Below are positions 24,650 to 34,187 of a stretch of 64,000 nt of DNA, in pieces. This DNA comes from Galbitalea sp036271875 (lineage in GTDB: Bacteria > Actinomycetota > Actinomycetes > Actinomycetales > Microbacteriaceae), in contig DATAZU010000025.1 in the NCBI GenBank assembly GCA_036271875.1, positions 62,001-126,000 on the forward strand. The letters are read 5' to 3'. The notes under the pieces were generated by a model, which saw only the letters and a list, made by a program, of their open reading frames with translations, was not told the origin of the DNA and made no database searches. The position numbers and the translations under genes are program-made. The stretch's first letter is position 1. The number at the start of each line of letters is the position of its first letter.

Positions 24650-25531
24650 TCAGCGGGCTGCGGCAGCCTCAGCGTCGGCAAGCACGCGGGTGACGGATGC
24701 GCCGAACGCGGCGTCCCAGACGATCGTGTCGCCGGAGTCGATTGCCGCGATCAGCTCATCGAGTGTCGTTGCCACGGCTGCTGCGCGGGATGCCCCGGGC
24801 CCGTCCGGCACCGCAGTCACACCGTCGGCACCCCAGAATCCGGCCGTGAATTTTCCACTCCCGGCGGGCAGCCCGTAGCTCAGCGTGACGGTGCTCACTC
24901 CCCCGCGCTCGTGGGAGAGGGACAGAACGTAGGTGTCGCCTCGTCCGTGGTGCGCCTGCACATCGGCGACCGGACCGAGTGCGGCAAGCGCCATCGAGAC
25001 CGCGTGCGGACCGACATCCCACAGCGCGCCATCGTCCTGCAGCCGCCACGGAGTAAAGAACGGGGAGTCCTCCGCGGCGCGGAGGCTGCCGAGGATGGTC
25101 ACCTCGCCGCCGTCCCAGTCGTGGCCAATCACCGCGTCGCGCATCCACGCACCGGATGTCCCGGCAATCAGGTTGGTGAAGTTGACGATCGACCGCACGC
25201 CGTTTCGATCGCAGGCGTCGACCACCGCGCCGGCGGCGCCGACGGAAATCGCGATCGGCTTCTCGAGCAGGAGGTGGCAGCCGGCGTCGGCCGCGATTGG
25301 TGCAAGCTCGGACTCGACCGTTGGCGGCACCGCAAAACTCACGACGTCGACGTCGGCAAACAGCGCCTCCGGAGTCTCATACGCCGAGGTCCCGCGTCTC
25401 TCGGCGAGGGCAGCGGTCTTTGCTGCGTCCCTGCCCCAGATACCGACGAACTCGAGGTCAGCCCTCGCGGTGATCGCTGCCGCGTGGCATTGGTCGGCCC
25501 AAAAGCCGGTGCCGATGAGTCCGATTTTCAT
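24650..25531 (-). CDS. Gfo/Idh/MocA family oxidoreductase
   Basis: A 293-residue NAD(P)-dependent dehydrogenase acting on a sugar or sugar derivative. The Rossmann start is KIGLIGTGFWADQCH, LLLEKPIA is the conserved EKP motif, and WDVGPHAVSMA holds the catalytic His region of the second domain. It overlaps the FGGY kinase stop by 4 bases (ATGA). Its presence beside an isomerase and a kinase suggests either oxidation of the imported sugar or an additional branch of the pathway. Confidence 0.88.
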   Translation of the reverse strand: MKIGLIGTGFWADQCHAAAITARADLEFVGIWGRDAAKTAALAERRGTSAYETPEALFADVDVVSFAVPPTVESELAPIAADAGCHLLLEKPIAISVGAAGAVVDACDRNGVRSIVNFTNLIAGTSGAWMRDAVIGHDWDGGEVTILGSLRAAEDSPFFTPWRLQDDGALWDVGPHAVSMALAALGPVADVQAHHGRGDTYVLSLSHERGGVSTVTLSYGLPAGSGKFTAGFWGADGVTAVPDGPGASRAAAVATTLDELIAAIDSGDTIVWDAAFGASVTRVLADAEAAAAR

Positions 25532-27027
25532 GGCTGTTCCTTTCGGGTGGCCGACTCAGCGCGGCGCTGAAATTCGGCGAGGTGATGCGAGATGTCCGCT
25601 GTCGCAGGATAGAGGGCGAGATACGAGGAAAAGAAGTCCTGATAAGTCGCGCGCGTTGCAGGGGTTGGCCGGACGGTGCGAGCGGTCGGATTCCACTCGA
25701 GGATGTCCGGCTTCGCGACCAGTCCCGCAGCGAGGAAGGCCGCCCCGAAGCTCGCGCCGATGGTGACGGTCGGGATCTCCTGGGTCAGGCCCGTGACATC
25801 CGACACGATCTGCGTCCACAGGTCGCCCTGGGTTCCGCCGCCCACGGCGACCACCCGACGCGCGTTTGCACCGGCACGCCCCAGGGTCTCGACATTGTGT
25901 CGTACCCCGAAGGCGGTGGCCTCGAGCGCCGCTCGATAGAGATCGCCCCGCGTGGTCTCGAGCGTGAGCCCCGCGATCGTGCCACGCGCATCCGGATCCT
26001 GGATCGGCGTTCGCTCGCCCGCGAAATACGGGAGCATGATGATGCCGCCGGCACCCACTCCGGATGCCGCAGCCTCGGCGGTCAGCGTCGCGTAGTCTCC
26101 GCCTGTCAGGTCACTCAGCCACGCGGTCACCGCTCCGGATGTCGCCATCCCGCCCGCGAGATTCCGCGTGCCCTCGAACGCCCCAACCGTTCCCCACATC
26201 GACCGTTCGGAGAGGGAGGAGTCGAGGGTGAGCACCAGGAACATCGTCGTCCCGTACATCAGCATCAGGTCGCCAGGCGTCTGCGCTCCGACACTGACGG
26301 CCTCCGACCAGGCGTCGATGGTGCCGATAATTACCGGCGTGCCCGCGGGAATACCGACAAGCTCTGCGGTCGTTCGCCCGGCCAGCTCCGCGGGCCAGCG
26401 CAGCCGCGGCAGTTCGAGGTCGGGCGCAATCGCTGCGATCCACGGGGAATACCAGTCCAGAGCAACGCTGTCGAAAAGCGGAGTGCACTGGCTCGCGGAG
26501 TGAAAGTCGAGCAGGTATTCGCCGGTGAGTTTGAACGCCAGCCATGAGGCAGGCATAAACAGTTTCCGCGCTCGATTCCAGACTTCCGGTTCGTTCTCGG
26601 CGACCCACGCGAGTTTCGGTCCAACGGCCTGGCTCGAGAGCATTGAACCGCACCGCGCGAAGATCTCGCCGGCCCCGAGCTGGCGGTTAAGTCGATCGAT
26701 CTGCTCGGTCGCTCGGGTATCGACTCCGTACAGGATCGCGGGGCGCAGGGCGTTACCCGCCTCATCCGCCAACAGGACGCACGGGCCCATGCCGCTCACG
26801 CCGACCGCGATGACCGTCTCGGCGGTTCCCGAGGTCAACTCGGCGGCGATCGACTGGAACTCCCGCCACCAGATCTCGCCATCCATTTCGACGTGACCGG
26901 GCGCTGGACGCTGGACCGTGTGCTCTCGCGTCGCGGTCCGAAGGATGCGCCCATCGAGTGTGACGAGAACCCCCTTGCTGCTCGAGGTTCCGATGTCGAC
27001 GCCGAGTACCACCTCCGTGCCGGTCAT
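25528..27027 (-). CDS. FGGY family carbohydrate kinase
   Basis: A 499-residue sugar kinase of the xylulokinase/fuculokinase group that phosphorylates a ketose with ATP. N-terminal phosphate-1 motif LGVDIGTSSSKGVLVTLDG; GVSGMGPCVLL; a substrate Asp region in TIDAWSEAVSVGAQ; and the C-terminal VVAVGGGTQGDLWTQIVSD adenosine motif. The start overlaps the glycosidase stop by 4 bases and its stop overlaps the oxidoreductase start by 4, so the three are translationally coupled. Next to a fucose-isomerase-like protein, a fuculokinase-like role is reasonable but not proven. Confidence 0.88.
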   Translation of the reverse strand: MTGTEVVLGVDIGTSSSKGVLVTLDGRILRTATREHTVQRPAPGHVEMDGEIWWREFQSIAAELTSGTAETVIAVGVSGMGPCVLLADEAGNALRPAILYGVDTRATEQIDRLNRQLGAGEIFARCGSMLSSQAVGPKLAWVAENEPEVWNRARKLFMPASWLAFKLTGEYLLDFHSASQCTPLFDSVALDWYSPWIAAIAPDLELPRLRWPAELAGRTTAELVGIPAGTPVIIGTIDAWSEAVSVGAQTPGDLMLMYGTTMFLVLTLDSSLSERSMWGTVGAFEGTRNLAGGMATSGAVTAWLSDLTGGDYATLTAEAAASGVGAGGIIMLPYFAGERTPIQDPDARGTIAGLTLETTRGDLYRAALEATAFGVRHNVETLGRAGANARRVVAVGGGTQGDLWTQIVSDVTGLTQEIPTVTIGASFGAAFLAAGLVAKPDILEWNPTARTVRPTPATRATYQDFFSSYLALYPATADISHHLAEFQRRAESATRKEQP

Positions 27028-29234
27028 TCGTCCCCGCCGAGAATGACCAGCGTCTCCCAGTCGTCGAGGTCGGTCAGTTCAACGCTGCCGCTGGTAATCG
27101 GCAGCGCGATCGTCGTGCGTCCGACCACTCTCGAGACCGAGACCGTTCCCACCGGGACGGCAAGCGTCAGGCTGGACAGCTTGGGCACATCCTCGATTGC
27201 TGCCGGTTGCGGCGCTCCGAACAGGTCGAGCGAGAGAACGGGATATCCGGTCACCAGGTGCGCGACCCGAACACTGTCCTGCTGGGACAGCACTAGCTCG
27301 GTGTTGTTATGCTGCCCAAGGATGCGCACGGCCGGTTCTTCGGCCGCCGCACGACGAACAAGCGCGGCAAGCAGATCCCGGTAGGCCCCGTGACCGAGAC
27401 GGGCGCGGTTGTTTCCGAGCCGAGCGCTCGACACAATCACTCGACCTCTGCCGTACTGCCGCTCGACGATGAGCGCCTCGTCGGACTCTGGACCGGGCGC
27501 CGGCTGGTTATTGTGCCAGTAGGTGACGCTGTCGGTTTCGAGGACGGGATCCGTTCGGCGCGCGAGCACCGTGACATCCGCTGCAAGACCCGTCAACGGC
27601 CGGACACGGCCGTAGTGTGGCAGCGGCCAGTGTCCAAGCTCGTCAAGCAGCGCCTCGTCAACCAGTCGCAGGTAGGGGAAGGTGTACTTTCCCGGCTCGC
27701 CAAAGTGCACCCCGAGCAGATCCTCGACGGTCGAGCGGTCGAGCAGCTCCCCAGCGCTGTTTCGGATTCCGGTTGGCCCGGTCGCAACGAGGCCGCCGCC
27801 GTTCTCAACATAGCGCCGCAGCGCATCCGCCTCGGCCGCGGAAATCGAGAGCACATCGGAAAGCACGACGACCTTGAAGTCACCCAGTCGGCCGAGGCTC
27901 TCCGGTCGCTCGTCCAGAAACTCGACCGGCAGGTGCGCCTCGACGAGGGAACGATAGCTGCCGGTGACCGCGGCGACGAGGTCGCTCGCCGCAGAGCGCG
28001 GTTCGCTCTGCGGGAACTGCGCCGACTGCTCGCCGATGCTGTCGTTCTCCGGCGCACCGAGGAGGCTCTCGAGTTCGCGGGATGTCTGGCTCGCGTACAG
28101 CGCGGCATACGGCTCGGGATGGAATCCGTCCAGCCACGCCGAGCGCTCATCGATCCTCTCGTAGACCGGCGCGAGACGCCGATACACCTCGGGCTCGAGC
28201 GCGCCCGTCGCATAGGGCTGATCATCGAGGGACACCGCCGAACCGTGCGCGGCAACCGTGAACGCCTCGAACCGCAGCTGCGCGGGCGACCTCAGCGTGA
28301 AGTCCCAGGTGTGCACGAAACGACTTACGAGCACCTCGCTCGGGCGGCCGAGGACGCCAGCCTGGATGTAACCGGCGGCGAAACTCGGAAACCCGAGACC
28401 GTGCCAGTCCGTGTATCCCTCACTCGAACCAATGTCGGCAAACGACAGGTGCTCCGTGCTGAGTCCGATGACGGCATCCACGAAGGTCGTCGCGTAATAA
28501 TTCGGTATCAGCGCGGCGTGCGGCCTCTCCTCAAGCAGCACGGCCCGCTGTTCCTCGAGGTAGTCACGGAGTATCCTCTGCGAGAAGTGCACGAGATCCA
28601 GCCAGCCCGGATCATCCCGGTTCGCCGGAATCGCACGACCGTATTCCGCCTCAAACGCTGCCTCACAGCGGTAGCAGACGCACGGCCCGGCGGTGAGGAT
28701 GTCACTCCACAACCCGTCGATCGGATACGCCTTCGCGATCTCCCGCACCTGGTCGAGAGCAAGCTGCCGGTAACCGCTCAGCAGGCAGAGCGCGGGCCAG
28801 CGTCCGGTGTTGCCGCGCGACTCGGCCGGGACGAGTGCCCAGTCGGGGTTGGCCCCGGCCTGCGCGGTATCCCACATATTGGAGTAGTACGCGATCACCC
28901 GCAGCCCGCGCGAGTGCGCCGCCGCCAGTTGCTCGCCGAACAGGTCACGCCCGTCGAGTGCGGAATGCTGGCGCCCGATCTTCGTCGGGTAGTAGGCGTT
29001 GCCGTACTGGCATTTGGCGAACAGCACGACCGAGTCGACACCGGCGCCGGCGAGCACCTCAAGGTCGCTCTCCGGATCCACTGCGCTGAGCACGGGGAAG
29101 TCGGGAAAGGGAGCATTTCCGCGTTGGTTGGGGTCGTTCCAATCCGGGGTGTGCGAGTCGAAGAAAACGCGGCGACGCGAAGTAGCCCACCACTTCGAAC
29201 TCGCTTGGGTGACGGGTGCAAGCCGGTTTGTCAT
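27024..29234 (-). CDS. fucosidase-like glycoside hydrolase with trimerisation-type domain
   Basis: A 736-residue cytoplasmic (no signal peptide) protein. Residues ~25-370 look like a TIM barrel of the GHL6/alpha-L-fucosidase-like type (VDSVVLFAKCQYGNAYYPTK, LRVIAYYSNMWD, YPIDGLWSDIL), and ~420-640 like the beta-galactosidase trimerisation/GATase fold (FKVVVLSDVLSISAAEADAL, YVENGGGLVATGP). A small beta domain closes the chain. Because it is cytoplasmic, it should act on oligosaccharides after import. ATG at 29232-29234 overlaps the esterase stop by 4 bases (ATGA); a start at 29270 would sit inside that gene and is rejected. Confidence 0.72.
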   Translation of the reverse strand: MTNRLAPVTQASSKWWATSRRRVFFDSHTPDWNDPNQRGNAPFPDFPVLSAVDPESDLEVLAGAGVDSVVLFAKCQYGNAYYPTKIGRQHSALDGRDLFGEQLAAAHSRGLRVIAYYSNMWDTAQAGANPDWALVPAESRGNTGRWPALCLLSGYRQLALDQVREIAKAYPIDGLWSDILTAGPCVCYRCEAAFEAEYGRAIPANRDDPGWLDLVHFSQRILRDYLEEQRAVLLEERPHAALIPNYYATTFVDAVIGLSTEHLSFADIGSSEGYTDWHGLGFPSFAAGYIQAGVLGRPSEVLVSRFVHTWDFTLRSPAQLRFEAFTVAAHGSAVSLDDQPYATGALEPEVYRRLAPVYERIDERSAWLDGFHPEPYAALYASQTSRELESLLGAPENDSIGEQSAQFPQSEPRSAASDLVAAVTGSYRSLVEAHLPVEFLDERPESLGRLGDFKVVVLSDVLSISAAEADALRRYVENGGGLVATGPTGIRNSAGELLDRSTVEDLLGVHFGEPGKYTFPYLRLVDEALLDELGHWPLPHYGRVRPLTGLAADVTVLARRTDPVLETDSVTYWHNNQPAPGPESDEALIVERQYGRGRVIVSSARLGNNRARLGHGAYRDLLAALVRRAAAEEPAVRILGQHNNTELVLSQQDSVRVAHLVTGYPVLSLDLFGAPQPAAIEDVPKLSSLTLAVPVGTVSVSRVVGRTTIALPITSGSVELTDLDDWETLVILGGDE

Positions 29235-30169
29235 GCTGCCGCCTCCGCTCGAAGGATGCGCGCCAGCCAATCGCGGCGCCTCCGGATCGTGCGGCGACTG
29301 ACCTGCGCCTCCGGAGCGATCAGATCGAATCCGTGCACCGCCCCATGCTCGACCACGAAGTCGAGCGGAACGCCGGCCGCGCGTAGCTTCTCCGCGAAGG
29401 CGCTGTCCTCGTCGAAGAACAGGTCGAGGTCTCCGGTATCGAGATAGGTGGGCGGAAAACCAGTCAGGTCGACGGCGCGCGCGGGCACCGCGTACTCGTC
29501 CGCCGAGCCGGCGCCGAGGTAGGCATCCCAGCCCAGCCGGTTGAGCCTGGCGTTCCAGACGACCGTGTTGGCGAGCTGGCGGGCTCCCGCCGTTTCCCGA
29601 TCATCCAACATGGGATAGGCCAACAGGAGCCCGGCAATCGCCGGCCTCGAACGGTCTCGAGCCAGAAGGGTGAGACCCGCGGCGAGCCCACCACCCGCGC
29701 TCGCTCCGACAACGACAACGCGGTCGTAGCGCTCGGCCAGCCAGGCCAGAGCGGTGTAGCAGTCATCGAGAGGCTCGGGATACGGGTGCTCCGGCGCGAG
29801 CCGATAATCTACCGAAGCGATCCGTATCCCGAGGGCATCACTGAGTGCCTGGGCATTCGCGTCGTCCTGACGCGCGCTGCCGAGGAACATCCCGCCGCCG
29901 TGAATCCAGAGGATCACGGAACGGGAAATCGATGAGTCGAGCGTCGTCGGCAGATGGCGCCGCAGCTCAAGCTGGCTTCCGTCGGGTCGGGGAATCCACT
30001 CACTTGATCCGCTCGCCTCGGCGATGACCGCGAGCCCCCGATCGATCTCGCGCACAAGGTCGACGGTGAGTTCGCCCGCCGGAAGGTGCGGTGGAAGCGT
30101 GCCGGCAACGCCGACAGTGAGCTCTGGGTCGAGACGCTGTGCAATCTCGACCTCGGTTAGCGGGCCCAT
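29231..30169 (-). CDS. alpha/beta hydrolase, HSL-type esterase
   Basis: A 312-residue carboxylesterase of the hormone-sensitive-lipase family. Oxyanion-hole motif IHGGGMFLG, nucleophile elbow VGASAGGG, acid in YLDTGDLDLFFDED and His in EHGAVHGFDL are all present. Without a signal peptide it should work in the cytoplasm, for example deacylating imported sugars. ATG at 30167-30169 overlaps the DUF624 stop by one base (TAATG), and its stop overlaps the glycosidase start, so it is an integral member of the sugar operon. Confidence 0.88.
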   Translation of the reverse strand: MGPLTEVEIAQRLDPELTVGVAGTLPPHLPAGELTVDLVREIDRGLAVIAEASGSSEWIPRPDGSQLELRRHLPTTLDSSISRSVILWIHGGGMFLGSARQDDANAQALSDALGIRIASVDYRLAPEHPYPEPLDDCYTALAWLAERYDRVVVVGASAGGGLAAGLTLLARDRSRPAIAGLLLAYPMLDDRETAGARQLANTVVWNARLNRLGWDAYLGAGSADEYAVPARAVDLTGFPPTYLDTGDLDLFFDEDSAFAEKLRAAGVPLDFVVEHGAVHGFDLIAPEAQVSRRTIRRRRDWLARILRAEAAA

Positions 30170-30813
30170 TACTGCGTCCCGGTTCGCGCGTGGATATCGT
30201 TCAGCTGCGCGCCGACAAGCGCGCAACTGAACACGGCCAGGAAGCAGGGCACGAACACGCCAAGAACACCGAGGCTCGCGACGACGACGAAGCCGCCGAT
30301 GCAATTTAACGCGAGCACCGTAATGGCCGTTCCCGGCCGGTACGCGACGAGAATGAGCCCGCCGCGCCAGGCCGAGAAACCGGTGCGTTCTCGCACAGCA
30401 CCGTAGGACAGTGCGAAGGGCACGATCACGAGCAGAAGCGCAGTCAGCAGGACACCGGGGATGATCAATGCCCGGCCGTCTGAGAGGAGCGCGCTCGATG
30501 CGAACACGCCAACCTCGACGGTCAGGCCAAGGAGCGCGTCTACCCGAAACGCGTCCCGGATGGTCGGACGCTCGCCACGCGAGATGATCGCCGCGAACCG
30601 AGCAAGCCCCGTCGCATACAGGCAACTCGGCAGCGCAGCCAAGGCAACCAGGTACCACGGAACGCCGAGCAAACCAGTGAGCATTGGCAGCGCGAGCAGG
30701 ATCCAGACCAACCCGACCGCGACGACGCGTGGCAGTTCCAGCCAGGTGAGAACGGCCATCCGGCGAAGCTGTGCCGGCTGCGAGAGAGGCGAAAGAACGA
30801 TCTGCGCGGTCAT
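30169..30813 (-). CDS. DUF624 (YesL-like) membrane protein
   Basis: A 214-residue protein with about five helices (VGLVWILLALPMLTGLLG, YLVALAALPSCLYATGLAR, ALIIPGVLLTALLLVIVPFA and VVVASLGVLGVFVPCFLAV). The family is regularly coded beside CUT1 sugar permeases and glycan-degradation genes, for example yesL in rhamnogalacturonan use. The precise role is unknown. It overlaps both the permease gene (TGATG) and the esterase gene. Confidence 0.78.
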   Translation of the reverse strand: MTAQIVLSPLSQPAQLRRMAVLTWLELPRVVAVGLVWILLALPMLTGLLGVPWYLVALAALPSCLYATGLARFAAIISRGERPTIRDAFRVDALLGLTVEVGVFASSALLSDGRALIIPGVLLTALLLVIVPFALSYGAVRERTGFSAWRGGLILVAYRPGTAITVLALNCIGGFVVVASLGVLGVFVPCFLAVFSCALVGAQLNDIHARTGTQ

Positions 30814-31703
30814 CAGATCTTCAATCCGCTCGAGGCGATCGACTGAACGATCCAGCGCTGGGCGATGATGAAGACAATGAGAACGGGAATGATCGCCATG
30901 GTAATGCCCGCCGCGATCGTGCCAAGGCTTCCCGTCGTGTAGCGACCGGCGAGGAGCACGAGCCCAACGGGCAGCGTCTCCTGGTTCACCGAACTGATCA
31001 TCACGAGCGGAGTGAAGAGGTCATTCCACCAGTAGGTAAAAGTGATGATCGCGAGCGTGGCGAGCGCTGGGCCCGACAGGGGAACCATGACCTGGAAGAA
31101 CATCCGCAGATGGCCCGCGCCATCGATCCGCGCCGCCTCCTCAAGTTCATTGGGGAGCGAAAGGAAGTGCTGGCGCATCAGGAAGATCCCGAAAGCGCTG
31201 AATATCGGGGGCAGGATGAGCGACCACAGCGTGTTCGTCAGGTCGACCTTCGCCAGCGCCAGATACAACGGCACGATCGTCACCTGCAGCGGGATCATCA
31301 GGCCACCGAGCACGATCGCGAACGCGATGTTCTTGCCGCGGAAGTTCAGTCGCGCGAACGCATAGCCGGCCGTCGAACACGTGATGAGCTGTAGCACGGT
31401 AATGCTCGTCGCCACGATGATCGAGTTCAGCGCGAACTGCGCGAACGGTACCTGCTGGAAGACTTTGAAGAAGTTGCCGATCGTGGCATCCAGCGGAAAC
31501 GATGGCGGTAGCTCATAGAGCTCGCGGTCGGTGGGGGTTACGGCGCCGCGGAAGATCCAGAGGAACGGTGCCGCGACCGCGATCGCGGCGATCCCCAGGA
31601 TGACAAACGTGACGAAACGTTGCGGGATCTCGTAGATGCTCGAGCGCGCCTGCTTGCGCTTCTGCGGGGCGCTCGACGCGCCGGAATTCACTGTCGCTGT
31701 CAT
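30813..31703 (-). CDS. carbohydrate ABC transporter permease (MalG-like)
   Basis: A 296-residue inner-membrane subunit of a CUT1 sugar importer with six helices. The cytoplasmic EAA loop that contacts the ATPase reads EEAARIDGAGHLRMFFQVMV. Start at 31701-31703, overlapping the upstream permease by 4 bases (ATGA); a start at 31718 would overlap it more and has no better site. No ATPase gene is present in the locus, which is normal when a shared MsiK/MsmX-type ATPase serves several importers. Confidence 0.92.
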   Translation of the reverse strand: MTATVNSGASSAPQKRKQARSSIYEIPQRFVTFVILGIAAIAVAAPFLWIFRGAVTPTDRELYELPPSFPLDATIGNFFKVFQQVPFAQFALNSIIVATSITVLQLITCSTAGYAFARLNFRGKNIAFAIVLGGLMIPLQVTIVPLYLALAKVDLTNTLWSLILPPIFSAFGIFLMRQHFLSLPNELEEAARIDGAGHLRMFFQVMVPLSGPALATLAIITFTYWWNDLFTPLVMISSVNQETLPVGLVLLAGRYTTGSLGTIAAGITMAIIPVLIVFIIAQRWIVQSIASSGLKI

Positions 31704-32686
31704 TGGTAGAAGGTCCATCTCCGTGAGAGTCGGAACTGGATGGCGGTGAGGATTATCAGCAGCACGACGAGCGTGAGGCCGATCGCCGAGGCGTACCCAA
31801 TCTGAAGGCCGCCGAACGCGGTGTCGTAGATGTACTCGACGATGGTTCGACTCGAGTCGCCCGGGCCGCCCTGCGTCAGCACCCTGGGTTCGGCGAAGAC
31901 CTGAAACGCGTTGATCGTGTTGATCACAATCAGGAAGAACACGGTCGGGGACAGCATGGGAAGCGTGACTCGCCAGAATCGCGTCCAGGCGTTCGCACCA
32001 TCCACGATCGCCGCCTCGCGAATTTCATTCGGGATGCCCTGCAAACCCGCCACGTAAATCAGGATGGAAAATCCGAGCGTCTTCCACGAGTTGACGATGA
32101 TGACCGCGATCGGCGCCCACTGCGTCGTGCCAAGCCAGTTGATGTGCGGAACGCCCAGGAAGCTCAACCAGTAGTTGACCAGGCCGAAGTCGTTGTCGAG
32201 CAGGAATCGCCAGATGAGCGCAACCGCCGATGACGAGACGACAAATGGAAACAGGAACGAGAGCCGGAAGAAAGCGCGCAGCCAGCGCGGCATCCGTGTC
32301 TCGAGCAGAACCGCAAGCAACAGCCCGACGACGATGTTGATGGCCAGGATGACGACCGCCATGTAGGTGGTCGACGCATATACCGCGAGAACGTGCGGAT
32401 CCTTGAACAGCTGAACGAAGTTCGCGAACCCGACGAACGTTCCCGACGAGATTAGGTTCCAGTTGAAGAAGCTGAGGACGATGACGCCGAGGGTCGGCGC
32501 CAGGACGAACAGAACGAATCCGATTCCGGACGGCGCGAGAAACCCGAAGGCTGCAAGGCCGTCGGCCCGTCTCTTGCTTCGTCTACTTTTTGGTGCACCG
32601 ATCTTTGGTGCACTGTGCTTTTCGCCACCGGGGGTGGTGCCCATGAGAACACCACCCCCGTTGCCGCGAACGGACTCTGTTGACAT
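31700..32686 (-). CDS. carbohydrate ABC transporter permease (MalF-like)
   Basis: A 328-residue CUT1 permease with a basic cytoplasmic N-terminus of ~45 residues and six helices. EAA loop: IREAAIVDGANAWTRFWRVT. The segment AEPRVLTQGGPGDSSRTIVE is the well-conserved periplasmic loop of this subunit. It overlaps the binding-protein stop by one base and pairs with the MalG-like permease to form the channel. Confidence 0.92.
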   Translation of the reverse strand: MSTESVRGNGGGVLMGTTPGGEKHSAPKIGAPKSRRSKRRADGLAAFGFLAPSGIGFVLFVLAPTLGVIVLSFFNWNLISSGTFVGFANFVQLFKDPHVLAVYASTTYMAVVILAINIVVGLLLAVLLETRMPRWLRAFFRLSFLFPFVVSSSAVALIWRFLLDNDFGLVNYWLSFLGVPHINWLGTTQWAPIAVIIVNSWKTLGFSILIYVAGLQGIPNEIREAAIVDGANAWTRFWRVTLPMLSPTVFFLIVINTINAFQVFAEPRVLTQGGPGDSSRTIVEYIYDTAFGGLQIGYASAIGLTLVVLLIILTAIQFRLSRRWTFYQ

Positions 32687-33990
32687 TAGTTACTGCAGGT
32701 CACAATCGGCTCGAGGTCCTTCTGCATCTGGTCGAGACCCTGTTTGACCGTGTCGTCGCCACCGAAGATCAGCTGCGTGTCCTGGAGAACAGCCGCCGCG
32801 AACTGCGTGTAGCGTGCCGGGCCAGGGAACGGAGTCAGCACCTTGTAGTTGTCGACCGCGTCATAGTACAGCTTGGTGTTTGCCGGCGGGATGCCTGCAG
32901 CTACCGTCTTGTTGGCCGTCGAACGAAGGGTCGGAATGCTGTCGAACGGAGCGGTCGGAGTACCGATTTCGGCATCCTGAACCGCGGCGCTGGCCGCGTA
33001 CTTCTGGAACTTCCACGCGAGGTCCGGGTTCGGCGACGACTTCAGGATCGGGTAACCGGACGCACCAAGGGTGGTCTGGTAGGTCGATCCGGTCGGGTAT
33101 CGCGTGATGTCGAACGACTTGAAGCCCTGTCCGAGCATGGTCGGGATGACGTATCGACCCGCGCCGAACATCGCGATCTTGCCGTTCTCGAAGTCGGTGA
33201 TCAGGTCGTTGCTCGCCGGAGGAGTCGGCGAAATGCCTGCCTTGATGAGCCCCTCCAGGTAGTCATACGTCTTCTCAACCGGCGCGCTGTTCGCGGTTGC
33301 GGAGCAGGCGTTCTTGCCGACGAGGTTACCGCCCTGGTTGGCGATCCACGGAAGCACACCGGGAGCGATCTCGGTGCCCGTCCACGCGTAGCCGTATGTG
33401 CCGTTCGTGGTCAGCTGCTTTGCAACGGCCTGGAACTGGTCCCACGTCCAGTCCCCGGTTGGCGCGGGAATTCCGGCCTTCTGGAACAGCGCGGTGTTGT
33501 AGTAGATCACGAAGTCGTTGAAGCCGTTGGGGAGGCTCGCGATGTCGTTGCCCGAGCTGAACGCCTTGAGCAGGCTCGGCGCGATGTCCGCCTTGAGCTT
33601 CTTCGCCTCCGGGTCGGTCTTCAGATAGTTGTTGATCGGAAGGAGCAGGTTGTTCTGATCGAGGAACTTCACACCCTCGGATGCCATGAACGCGATGTCC
33701 GGGTGCTTGCCGCTCGCGATCATGATGGCGAGATTGGCGACGTAGTCGCCCCAACCATCTCCCGCGACCGGGGTCAGCGTGACCTTGACGCCGGGGTTCT
33801 CCTTCTCAAAGCCCTTCTTGAGAGCGTTGTTGTCGCTGACCGCACCGGGACCGTAGTTCCAGTACGCGACATCCAGGGTCTTGCCTTTGTCACTGCTTGG
33901 CGAACTCGACGAACTACACGCCGTGAGCCCGGCAATCGTCAGCCCTGCTGCTATCAGCAGGGCGGCGATTCTTTTGGTGCTGTGCTTCAT
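32686..33990 (-). CDS. sugar-binding lipoprotein of ABC importer
   Basis: A 434-residue extracellular solute-binding protein (family 1). Signal MKHSTKRIAALLIAAGL and lipobox LTAC give a lipid-anchored Cys; the mature chain has the periplasmic-binding fold (LDVAYWNYGPGAVSDNNALK, WTWDQFQAVAKQL, IPTMLGQGFKSF). ATG at 33988-33990 is chosen because GAGAGG is upstream and it gives the signal at residue 1. Two operator-like AAACCGATT copies lie ~50 and ~120 bases upstream, so this gene is probably the first regulated gene of the sugar operon. Confidence 0.92.
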   Translation of the reverse strand: MKHSTKRIAALLIAAGLTIAGLTACSSSSSPSSDKGKTLDVAYWNYGPGAVSDNNALKKGFEKENPGVKVTLTPVAGDGWGDYVANLAIMIASGKHPDIAFMASEGVKFLDQNNLLLPINNYLKTDPEAKKLKADIAPSLLKAFSSGNDIASLPNGFNDFVIYYNTALFQKAGIPAPTGDWTWDQFQAVAKQLTTNGTYGYAWTGTEIAPGVLPWIANQGGNLVGKNACSATANSAPVEKTYDYLEGLIKAGISPTPPASNDLITDFENGKIAMFGAGRYVIPTMLGQGFKSFDITRYPTGSTYQTTLGASGYPILKSSPNPDLAWKFQKYAASAAVQDAEIGTPTAPFDSIPTLRSTANKTVAAGIPPANTKLYYDAVDNYKVLTPFPGPARYTQFAAAVLQDTQLIFGGDDTVKQGLDQMQKDLEPIVTCSN

Positions 33991-34040
33991 AGGGGTAAAT
34001 CCTCTCCGTTGAGAATCGGCTGCGATAAGTAGATCGCAAG

Positions 34041-34050
34041 AAATCGGTTT
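34041..34050 (-). promoter_or_regulatory. LacI-type operator core, copy A
   Basis: AAATCGGTTT (AAACCGATTT on the minus strand), within a GAAANCGNTTTC half-palindrome with a central CG. It lies 51-60 bases upstream of the binding-lipoprotein start, where a repressor would block transcription. The same ten bases occur upstream of the lacI gene. Confidence 0.55.
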
Positions 34051-34109
34051 CGTCAAGCTGCGACAATTCGTCGTTGTTTGCCGTTCAGTTCCCAGTGTTT
34101 ATATGAAAG

Positions 34110-34119
34110 AAACCGATTA
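34110..34119 (-). promoter_or_regulatory. LacI-type operator core, copy B
   Basis: AAACCGATTA, preceded by GAA, 9 of 10 matches to the other copies; 120-129 bases upstream of the binding-lipoprotein start and ~70 bases from copy A. A pair at this distance could support repression by looping. Confidence 0.45.
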
Positions 34120-34187
34120 CAAGAGATCTGCGTGAACTGTAGCGAAAATTCCGCGGAATCATGCGGATTTCACGGAGGCTCGAAGAC

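Noticed and set aside
24041..25570. 509-codon plus-strand open frame
   Set aside because: Antisense to the isomerase-like and Gfo/Idh genes, both recognisable; no coherent domain in the antisense product.
27309..29447. 712-codon open frame on the plus strand
   Set aside because: Antisense to the fucosidase-like gene; composition is Arg/Val/Gly-rich with no domain pattern, while the minus frame has family motifs and overlaps its operon neighbours by ATGA.
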